A stretch of DNA of 50,251 bases from Xenococcaceae cyanobacterium MO_188.B19 (lineage in GTDB: Bacteria > Cyanobacteriota > Cyanobacteriia > Cyanobacteriales > Xenococcaceae): the NCBI GenBank assembly GCA_030065715.1, contig JASJDF010000001.1:1-50251 (forward strand), read 5' to 3'. The notes under the pieces were generated by a model, which was given only the letters and a program-made list of their open reading frames with translations, had not been told where the DNA came from and made no database searches. Every line of letters starts with the position of its first letter. Positions within the stretch are counted from its first letter, which is position 1. Made by a program: the position numbers and the translations under genes. This document shows, one piece after another, positions 18,657 to 25,151 of this stretch.

Positions 18657-18968
18657 TTATACCCTCAAGAAAAAGCGTCTTTCTTGATTATTAATCCTTT
18701 TATCTAACTGTGCCGTTGTCTTCTCTACAACTTCTTTTTGTCCCGATACTTTTTCATCTAATGTTTTGATTTGCCCTGATAATTTCTCATCTGTGGCTTT
18801 GATGTCACCTTTGATTTCTGCTTGACCTACTTCTAGCTTATTAAGGCGTTCATCAATTTTGTCAAAACGCTGATCAATTTTATTAAAACGCTCGTCTAAC
18901 CTATCGAACCTTTGATTTAATCTGTTTAAAATATCTGCTAAGTCTGTTTGAATGACTGGATTGTTCAT
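18657..18968 (-). CDS. Coiled-coil protein, 103 aa, probably truncated
   Basis: Starting at MNNPVIQTDLADIL, almost the whole protein is heptad-repeat coiled coil built from RFDKIDERLNKL-like units and TDEKLSGQIKTLDEKVSGQ. Cyanobacterial relatives usually end in a membrane segment after a similar coil. Here the frame ends at ERRFFLRV, so the C-terminal anchor looks lost. An ATG nine codons upstream (18995) gives MALDRNYIT before this start, but that leader is not typical. The function of such short coils is unknown. Confidence 0.55.
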   Translation of the reverse strand: MNNPVIQTDLADILNRLNQRFDRLDERFNKIDQRFDKIDERLNKLEVGQAEIKGDIKATDEKLSGQIKTLDEKVSGQKEVVEKTTAQLDKRINNQERRFFLRV

Positions 18969-19047
18969 TGTTATATAATTTCTATCAAGTGCCAAAAAAA
19001 TGATTTCAGAGCATCTTTACGAATCTGCTTTTTTACAGCTTCTGAGA

Positions 19048-19302
19048 TCATGATTCTAACGGTTCTCTTAAGCCTCTTGATACGGATTCACGCAAAGCTG
19101 CTGCTTTTTTTACTAGCAAAGTTTGGTAAATTTGCATTAATGTCCATAATTCTGGTCTTTCGGTTTCCTCTAATGTATCTGCTTGCTGTTTTTGAAGCAG
19201 TTGACTTAATCTAATATCTTGCTCTGATTCCATCTGTAGTTCACTTAAAGCGATCACTTCACTATCTGATAGAGATTCTATAGATTCAGTTCGAAAAATC
19301 AT
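19048..19302 (-). CDS. Conserved cyanobacterial hypothetical protein, 84 aa
   Basis: The sequence (SDSEVIALSELQMESEQDIR, LLQKQQADTLEETERPELWT and a C-terminal KKAAALRESVSRGLREPL) matches a small helical protein I recall from many cyanobacteria. It is usually encoded just before an HNH endonuclease or PIN-type gene, which suggests an antitoxin or accessory role. No such partner is present here; the next segment is a coiled-coil gene. The link to HNH genes is from memory and the function is not established. Confidence 0.65.
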   Translation of the reverse strand: MIFRTESIESLSDSEVIALSELQMESEQDIRLSQLLQKQQADTLEETERPELWTLMQIYQTLLVKKAAALRESVSRGLREPLES

Positions 19303-19436
19303 TACATCATTACATCATTACATATAGATTTAATGATTACAGTATATCATTTATTCATTAAAGCTATATATATTTATTGACTTATATACTACTATCAGTT
19401 AAAAATGATGTGCTGATAGCAGTATATATAGACAAA
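19303..19436. promoter_or_regulatory. Candidate partition operator/centromere upstream of parA
   Basis: The gap before parA has ATCATTAC in tandem three times (19299-19321), with further AATGATTACA and TATATCATTTATTCATT variants in direct and inverted orientation, and AGTATATATA-type AT tracts. In type Ib (ParF/ParG-like) systems, short repeats upstream of parA serve as operator and centromere bound by the ribbon-helix-helix partner. The assignment is by position and repeat form only. Confidence 0.45.
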
Positions 19437-20078
19437 ATGACAAAGGTAATAACTCTTTGTACCAGTAAAGGAGGGACAAGCAAGACATCGATCGCTGCCT
19501 CGCTTCTTGATTACTGGAATAAAAAAGGGTTGAAAGTAGCTGGTGTTGATGCTGACCCAAACTGTAATTTAACTCGCTGGCTGGACAAAGGAAGTCTTAA
19601 AAATATTCCCCATGTAGCTCAAACCAATGAAGGGGAAATTATCAGTACGGTAGAGAATATTAGTAACGAGCGCGATCTGGTCATAGTCGATATAGCTGGG
19701 TTTGGCAATCAATCAATGGTCTATGCCATTGGCATATCTTCTCTCGTTGTTATTCCCTCCAGACCCTCAGAAGATGATGTTTTAGAGGCACTTAAAACCA
19801 AACAGATAGTCACTAATGCCTCTAAATTAACCCGTCGAGAGATTCCCTATAAAGTAGTGCTAACTCAAGTAAAAGCAGGGACATTGGTTGTCGAACATTC
19901 CCTAAAACAGTTCCAAGCTTTTAATGTACCTTTATTTGATACGGCGATCGCTTTTCGGACGATCTATCAAACCTCTCGTTTTAGTGGTGAGACACCCATT
20001 ACCGCCGAACCCCAAGGTAAAGCCACAAAAGAGATTAAAGCATTAGCTAAAGAGATAGAAGTACAGTTAAACTTATAA
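19437..20078 (+). CDS. parA: ParA-family partition ATPase
   Basis: From MTKVITLCTSKGGTSKTS the protein has the deviant Walker A KGGTSKT (K11-T17), GVDADPNCNLTRWL as Walker A', and LVIVDIAGFGNQS as Walker B, in 213 residues without an N-terminal DNA-binding extension. This is the short type Ib ParA (ParF-like) that forms ATP-dependent assemblies to move plasmid copies apart. An upstream in-frame ATG at 19377 adds 20 residues (MTYILLSVKN...) that precede the beta strand and do not look like family sequence, so I use 19437. A ribbon-helix-helix gene follows by 46 bp. Confidence 0.88.
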   Translation: MTKVITLCTSKGGTSKTSIAASLLDYWNKKGLKVAGVDADPNCNLTRWLDKGSLKNIPHVAQTNEGEIISTVENISNERDLVIVDIAGFGNQSMVYAIGISSLVVIPSRPSEDDVLEALKTKQIVTNASKLTRREIPYKVVLTQVKAGTLVVEHSLKQFQAFNVPLFDTAIAFRTIYQTSRFSGETPITAEPQGKATKEIKALAKEIEVQLNL

Positions 20079-20124
20079 CAGTATGTAATGATATATGTAT
20101 AGCAATAAGTAATGAAATAATGAT

Positions 20125-20403
20125 ATGAGTAAAAGCAATAACTTGGGTGACATAGATGTTACTGCATTAGAAGGTTTAGCATCTAACCTTCCGACTACAC
20201 AGCCAGTAAAAGATAAACCCAATAAGGATAAAGCTGAAAAAGATGTCACTATTACTCTCAGAATTCCTCCTAGAATTGCTAAAGATTTAAAAATCAAAGC
20301 AGCTACAGCTGACAAAACTCAGAGAGAGTTGATCCTTGAAGGATTAAAGCTTATGGGCATCGACGTTAGAGATGAAGATATTGCCGACCGCCGTAAGTCT
20401 TAA
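20125..20403 (+). CDS. Ribbon-helix-helix partition partner (ParG-like)
   Basis: The 92-residue protein has a flexible, Lys/Asp-rich N-terminus and a C-terminal ribbon-helix-helix domain (about 40-80): the strand DVTITLRIPP, then helices IAKDLKIKAATADKTQ and RELILEGLKLMGI. Together with the short ParA just upstream this is the normal pair of a type Ib partition system, in which the small protein binds the centromere and represses its own operon while its disordered N-terminus stimulates the ATPase. The ParB role is inferred from order and size. Confidence 0.75.
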   Translation: MSKSNNLGDIDVTALEGLASNLPTTQPVKDKPNKDKAEKDVTITLRIPPRIAKDLKIKAATADKTQRELILEGLKLMGIDVRDEDIADRRKS

Positions 20404-20716
20404 GGTTTCAGTTAACTCTTGACTTGACGATTTACTTAACTCACCATTATCTTCATTGGTATGAACAAAATCGGTGATCGTCCCCCAGATTGATGTACAA
20501 ACCGCTGTATTTTTTAACACTTTCCGGAAAAACAACGTTGAGGTATCATAAACCAAATAGGTCCAACTCAATAAATTATTTATTTTAAATCTTCAACTTG
20601 TAAAAGGTTCTCCAAAAGATATTAAACAGATTGTATTTATCATTAAATCGAAATAAATAACAGAATTAAGCTGTTTTTCTGTTGAATAAATTGAAATTTT
20701 AGATGAAAGTTCTGAT
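20404..20716. other. Gap with a possible decayed leftward reading frame
   Basis: A minus-strand frame from 20571 (SWTYLVYDTSTLFFRKVLKN, then TAVCTSIWGTITDFVHTNED) looks protein-like in composition. It runs into the 3' end of the RHH gene in antisense, so it is at best a gene fragment. The remaining 20580-20716 is AT-rich and holds the promoter region of the pentapeptide gene. Confidence 0.3.
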
Positions 20717-21733
20717 GTGGAAGAAACTATCGAATCTAATAAATACAGTTTAGTCAAAGAGATTATTAGCCAACCAGTTAAAGGTCGAGATTTAACTGGT
20801 GCCGACCTGAGTCGTGGCATCCTCAGTCATGCCGACCTCAGAGGTGCCAACCTCAGAGGTGCCGACCTGAGTCATGCCATCCTCATTGATACCAATCTCA
20901 GTCGTGCCAACCTCAGAGGTGCCGACCTTAGTAATGCCGACCTCAGAGGTGCCGACCTCAGAGGTGCCGACCTGAGTCATGCCATCCTCATTGATACCAA
21001 TCTCATTGGTGCCAATCTCATTGGTGCCAATCTCAATGATGCCAACCTCAGTCGTATCAATCTCATTGGTGCCAATCTCATTGGTGCCGACCTGAGTCAT
21101 GCCATCCTCAGTCATGCCATCCTTAAAGGTACCGAGTTGAGTAGTACCAATCTCATTGGTGCTAACCTCAGAGGTACTGACCTGAGTCGTGTCAATTTCA
21201 TTGGTGCTGACCTGAGTCGTGTCAATTTCGTTGGTGCTGACTTGAGTCGTGCTGACCTGAGTCGTGCCAATCTCATTAGTGCTGACCTGAGTCGTGCTGA
21301 CCTGAGTGATACCAGACTCAGAGGTAGCAATCTGAGTTGTACTGACCTGAGTCGTGCCAATCTCATTGGTGCTGACCTCAGTCATGCTGACCTGAGTGAT
21401 GCTAGGCTGAGAGGTGCCAGGCTGAGTCGTGCCAATCTCATTGGTGCCAATCTAAGTCGTGTCAATTTCATTGGTGCCAATCTCATTGGTGCCAATCTAA
21501 GTCGTGTCAATTTCATTAGTGCCAATCTAAGTCGTGTCAATCTCATTGGTGCCAATCTCAGTGATGCCAACCTCAGTCGTGTCAATTTCATTGGTGCCAA
21601 CCTCAGTCGTGTCAATTTCATTGGTGCCAATCTCAATGATGCCAACCTCAGAGGTGCCATTTTTGGAGATAACCAAGGTATTTCCGAAGGACTAAAACAA
21701 AATTTGATTACACGAGGAGCTAAATTTGACTAG
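20717..21733 (+). CDS. Pentapeptide-repeat protein, 338 aa
   Basis: After a 25-residue N-terminal helix region (EETIESNKYSLVKEIISQ) the protein is almost entirely A(D/N)LXX repeats, about 57 in a row, ending FGDNQGISEGLKQNLITRGA, the usual capping tail. These form a right-handed quadrilateral beta helix. Frequent repeats are LIGAN, LSRVN, LSHAD and LRGAD. The DNA itself is a near-perfect 15-bp repeat. The start is a GTG; an in-frame TAA at 20687 limits upstream extension and no in-frame ATG precedes the repeats. Function in cyanobacteria is generally unknown; there is no membrane segment or enzymatic domain. Confidence 0.9.
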   Translation: MEETIESNKYSLVKEIISQPVKGRDLTGADLSRGILSHADLRGANLRGADLSHAILIDTNLSRANLRGADLSNADLRGADLRGADLSHAILIDTNLIGANLIGANLNDANLSRINLIGANLIGADLSHAILSHAILKGTELSSTNLIGANLRGTDLSRVNFIGADLSRVNFVGADLSRADLSRANLISADLSRADLSDTRLRGSNLSCTDLSRANLIGADLSHADLSDARLRGARLSRANLIGANLSRVNFIGANLIGANLSRVNFISANLSRVNLIGANLSDANLSRVNFIGANLSRVNFIGANLNDANLRGAIFGDNQGISEGLKQNLITRGAKFD

Positions 21734-21759
21734 CAGCTACTCTCACTTCTTTCCCATTT

Positions 21760-21794
21760 GACATAATCTCTCACGGGACGTGAGAGATTATGTC
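21760..21794. terminator. Strong hairpin between convergent genes
   Basis: GACATAATCTCTCACG and CGTGAGAGATTATGTC are perfect 16-bp arms around GGA. It lies 26 bp after the pentapeptide-repeat stop and before the stop of the convergent DM13 gene, so it likely ends transcription from both sides, although a clean T run is lacking. Confidence 0.65.
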
Positions 21795-21838
21795 AACTCT
21801 TTAATTTTCTTACCTTGTTAACATCCTTGCTACACGAC

Positions 21839-22237
21839 CTAGTATTTTGCCTCTGCTAGATAAGCATTGAATTTATCGCACCAAATTGTAACTTCATCGT
21901 ATTTAGCCGGGTTAAAATCGAACGGCAAACGATAAATTTGTTTGCCTTCATCTAAATTCAGACCAGAAAATAGAGTATCTTCGCTAAATTCATCGTTTTT
22001 AGAAAAGCCTATTTTGGGATCGGGTGCGCCATCAAATTTAAAATTATCTTGAAGAACTAAATAATGAATTTCCCCTTTTTTGATTATTTGAACTTCCCCG
22101 CTTACTGTATGACCGCCTTGCCCTGAAAAGCTAGCAGTTTCGATTAATTCTCCTCCCGCCAAAATATCTTCGGCTTTTACTAACATGGGACTCATAGCCA
22201 AGGTTAAGGCTGACAATAGCCAAATCACTCGTTTCAT
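21839..22237 (-). CDS. DM13-domain secreted protein
   Basis: A signal peptide (MKRVIWLLSALTLAMSPMLV, cut after KA) precedes one DM13 domain of about 110 residues. Features of DM13 are a first strand GQGGHTVSGEVQII, YLVLQDNFKFDGAPDP, and the C-terminal YDEVTIWCDKFNAYLAEA with the conserved Trp-Cys. DM13 has been proposed as an electron-transfer or redox domain in extracytoplasmic proteins. It should be periplasmic or exported. It is convergent with the pentapeptide gene and 160 bp downstream of the ABC exporter on the same strand. Confidence 0.85.
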   Translation of the reverse strand: MKRVIWLLSALTLAMSPMLVKAEDILAGGELIETASFSGQGGHTVSGEVQIIKKGEIHYLVLQDNFKFDGAPDPKIGFSKNDEFSEDTLFSGLNLDEGKQIYRLPFDFNPAKYDEVTIWCDKFNAYLAEAKY

Positions 22238-22396
22238 TACGTCACTCTCTCACTTACTTAATTTTGCTTCAATTTATTTTCGCTCTAGTATCTTAATCAA
22301 CCCTGAGAAAATCCTAAGAAAATAACTAACCCCGTTAAAACAATTAGGAACTCTATCAACTGATATAACTCAAAATGTTGAAAATATTTTTATTAA

Positions 22397-24538
22397 TTAA
22401 AAATGAAAAAATTCTTGATGTTCTCCAGGAATCTCTTTTAATTCTTGTGTAGTACCTTGTAAAGATAGATTTCCTACTTCTAATAAGATAATCCAATCAG
22501 ATTTGACAATTACGGGGGGGCGATGGGAAATCATAATTGTGGTTTTGCCTTGGCGGTGGTCTAAAATTTGCTCTAAGACTTTAGCTTCTGTCATCGGGTC
22601 TAAGGCAGCAGTAGATTCATCTAGGACTAAAATAGGTGGATCAGTCAAAATAGCCCTAGCTAAAGCCAATCTCTGTCTTTGTCCCCCAGAAATATTTGCC
22701 CCAAATTCCCCTAAAATAGTGTCGTATTTATTAGGCATTTCGCTGATAAAATCATCAGCTTCAGCCAAGCGACAAGCCTGTACTATGTTTTCAAAACTGG
22801 CAGAAGGAACACTCCAACGGAAATTTTCAACAATGGTGCGACTCCAGAAATAAGCGTCTTGGGGTACCAACACTACCTGGGTTCGCAGACATTCTAAATC
22901 TAGGTCTTGTTGATTGTAATTGCCATAACGGATATTACCAGACTGGGGAAGATACAATCCTGCTATTAATTTAACCAAACTACTTTTACCACAACCCGAC
23001 CGCCCGATAATAGAAGTAACTTTACCACCAGGAATAGTGAGACAAAAATCATTGAATAGGTTTTCATTACCTGGATGATAGAAATTGAGCTTAGTACATA
23101 CAATATCCCCTGCTCCTGAAAGTTCTGTCCAATGCTTGGGATGATTGGCTGTGGTTTCGGGAGTGGTCTTAATTACCTCTGTTAGACGTTCGGTGGCAGT
23201 TCTGACTCTGGTAAATTCTTCCACCCAACTCACTATATAGGCAATTAATAAAATCAAATTGCGATTTAAGCTATGAAATGCTACCAATTGTCCCACACTG
23301 AGTTGGGATTCAATGACTAAAGTACCACCATACCAAAGCACGGCAATAGTACCCAAATTGGAGAAGAGACGGGATGAGACTAGATTAACAATGCCAATTT
23401 GAACAGTACGAAAACTGAGACTAGAAAAGCGAACAAAACGATGTTGCACTTCTGACCAAGCTTGAGGTGCAGCGTTAATGGCTTTGAGAGTTAATGCACC
23501 TTTGAAAGATTCTAGTAATAGTCCTTGATTTTCGGCATCAGTAACAATCACAGAGCGAGTTTTTTGCTTGAGGATTGGCAGAAATAGAATTGTGGAGATG
23601 GACATACATAGCAAAATTGCCAGCACCACAAAAGTTAGTTTGCTACTATAAAACAGCATTAATCCCAGAGAAACTACTCCTGTAAAAAACATCACAGGTA
23701 GCTGTAGTAATACTTGAGAAAGAAGCTGATTAACTTCCCGAATATCCCGCAGACGACTTATCACTTCATTACTGCGATGGGTTTCGTAATAAGCTAGGGG
23801 TAAACGGAGAACTTGACGACCAAATTCTAGTGCCAATCCTAATTCCAGACGTTGACCAAAATGAGCAATCAGATTTGCCTGGACTAATTCTAAACCACTA
23901 GCAATCAAATTCATTATTGCCATTGCTAAGGCAACTCTCACCAAAAGTTGACTATCTCCTCGTACCAGCACATCATCAGTCAGAATTTGAATCAGTATGG
24001 GTGTAGTGAGAAATAACAGTCCAACCACTAAATTCAGCAATAAAGCTTCTAGCAAAATCAAGCTATAAGGACGCAATCGCTTCAGAAAATGCCAAAAACC
24101 AGGAATATCATCATCATCCTGGGCAAAAAAGTTTTCTTGTGGCTCTAACAACAACATTACGCCATTATCCCAACCCTCTTGTAATTGAGTTCGAGTTAAA
24201 TAACGAATACCCACAGCAGGATCTGCTACCACATATTTTTTGCCTTTTTGTCCGTGTAAAACTACCCAGTGATTACCTTTCCAATGAATAATAGCTGGTA
24301 AGGGAGCTTGATCTAGTTGTTCTAGGAGTTCAGAAGTAGCACGAACAGCATAGGCATTAAACCCCAATGCTTCTGCACCTTTACGCAATCCCAAGATGGT
24401 AGTTCCCATTTGCCCAGTTCCAACCACTTGGCGCATATGGTTAAGAGTAAAATTACGTCCATATTGTTTAGCAATAGTAGCAAGACAAGCAGCACCACAA
24501 TCTTCTTCATTATGTTGGCGGATGCTTTGATAAGGCAT
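22397..24538 (-). CDS. C39-peptidase-containing ABC exporter
   Basis: A 713-residue bacteriocin-type exporter. Residues 1-135 are a C39 peptidase with the catalytic C14 (QHNEEDCGAACLA), H90 (KGNHWVVLHG) and D106 (VADPAVG). An ABC membrane domain follows (about 155-450), then the ATPase with Walker A GRSGCGKSSL (512-521), signature ISGGQRQRL and Walker B ILVLDESTAALD. Such proteins cleave a double-glycine leader and export the peptide, or work in type I secretion with an HlyD-type adaptor. Neither a leader-peptide gene nor an adaptor lies next to it. No functional residue is missing. The substrate is unknown. Confidence 0.93.
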   Translation of the reverse strand: MPYQSIRQHNEEDCGAACLATIAKQYGRNFTLNHMRQVVGTGQMGTTILGLRKGAEALGFNAYAVRATSELLEQLDQAPLPAIIHWKGNHWVVLHGQKGKKYVVADPAVGIRYLTRTQLQEGWDNGVMLLLEPQENFFAQDDDDIPGFWHFLKRLRPYSLILLEALLLNLVVGLLFLTTPILIQILTDDVLVRGDSQLLVRVALAMAIMNLIASGLELVQANLIAHFGQRLELGLALEFGRQVLRLPLAYYETHRSNEVISRLRDIREVNQLLSQVLLQLPVMFFTGVVSLGLMLFYSSKLTFVVLAILLCMSISTILFLPILKQKTRSVIVTDAENQGLLLESFKGALTLKAINAAPQAWSEVQHRFVRFSSLSFRTVQIGIVNLVSSRLFSNLGTIAVLWYGGTLVIESQLSVGQLVAFHSLNRNLILLIAYIVSWVEEFTRVRTATERLTEVIKTTPETTANHPKHWTELSGAGDIVCTKLNFYHPGNENLFNDFCLTIPGGKVTSIIGRSGCGKSSLVKLIAGLYLPQSGNIRYGNYNQQDLDLECLRTQVVLVPQDAYFWSRTIVENFRWSVPSASFENIVQACRLAEADDFISEMPNKYDTILGEFGANISGGQRQRLALARAILTDPPILVLDESTAALDPMTEAKVLEQILDHRQGKTTIMISHRPPVIVKSDWIILLEVGNLSLQGTTQELKEIPGEHQEFFHF

Positions 24539-24708
24539 AGTATAGATGAGATATGAGATGTCACTAACAAGACTTTTTCATTGTTCCCAAATCTTGTCAA
24601 ACCATTGTTATTAGGGGCAGAATTAACAATTTAAACTGGCAAATTAGAATTATTAAATAAATTTTTATGCAACATCTTTATTTGTCTGGGGATTTTGGGA
24701 ACTATACA

Positions 24709-24860
24709 ACGTGAGTTCGGAATTCGGAATTCGGAATTCGCCCTAAAGGATATATGCGCTTGCGTAGCTCTACCCGTTCCCGTTCCCGAAGGGACTACCG
24801 TAAGGTCAGGGGCAGCGGTATCCCCTTGCCGGACACCTTCGGATAGAATTCGGAGTTGGG
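24709..24860. repeat. Dispersed intergenic repeat with GGAATTC units
   Basis: CGTGAGTTCGGAATTCGGAA starts a block with three tandem GGAATTC units, a GC-rich centre with inverted segments (CCCGTTCCCGAAGGGAC, GGGGCAGCGGTATCCCC) and an end GAATTCGGAGTTGGG. The outer parts recur at 42565-42622. It lies in the 613-bp gap between the exporter and the CHAT gene; I see no gene in the rest of that gap. Confidence 0.6.
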
Positions 24861-25151
24861 ATTTTTATATCAAATCACTCTAAATATGCTATGAATACTA
24901 CTATGCGATCGCGTAACAGAAAAACATTAGTTCAATTACTTACTATCGATTTTTTGTCGATGTTTTATGTGTAGCAAACATTTGGTGATTTGATATTACA
25001 ACGAAACAAGGAAGGATTCAGACACCTAAAAACTTATAAATTTTAAATTAAATGACTTTAAATATACTACTTATTAATCTCCGTTATCTTCCTTATCGCT
25101 TTTGTCTCTTTATCAATCATCTGTAGCAATCTCAAAGGGAAATTATATAAG

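Larger units (their letters stand above)
1..20403. mobile_element. Plasmid-derived block (replication, mobilization, integration and partition genes)
   Basis: The block holds a CyRepA1-type replication protein, a mobilization operon with a divergent MobV relaxase, a tyrosine recombinase and a parA/RHH partition pair. These are plasmid functions, and they stop at about 20403. From about 21800 onwards the genes are of chromosomal type, including nirA and cobQ. I infer either a plasmid integrated in a chromosome or the plasmid-like part of a very large replicon. The left boundary lies outside the window. The right boundary is only a change in gene content; no direct repeat marking an attachment site was found. 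Confidence 0.5.

Noticed and set aside
19299-19325. CRISPR-like array of short repeats
   Set aside because: Units are 8 bp, immediately tandem and without spacers.
20792-21660. Several long antisense frames in the pentapeptide gene
   Set aside because: They are reading shadows of a 15-bp repeat in which stop codons cannot occur; their products are low-complexity repeats (TQVST, LRLAP) with no family.
24695-24883. Frame of 62 codons in the exporter-CHAT gap
   Set aside because: Entirely within a dispersed repeat.
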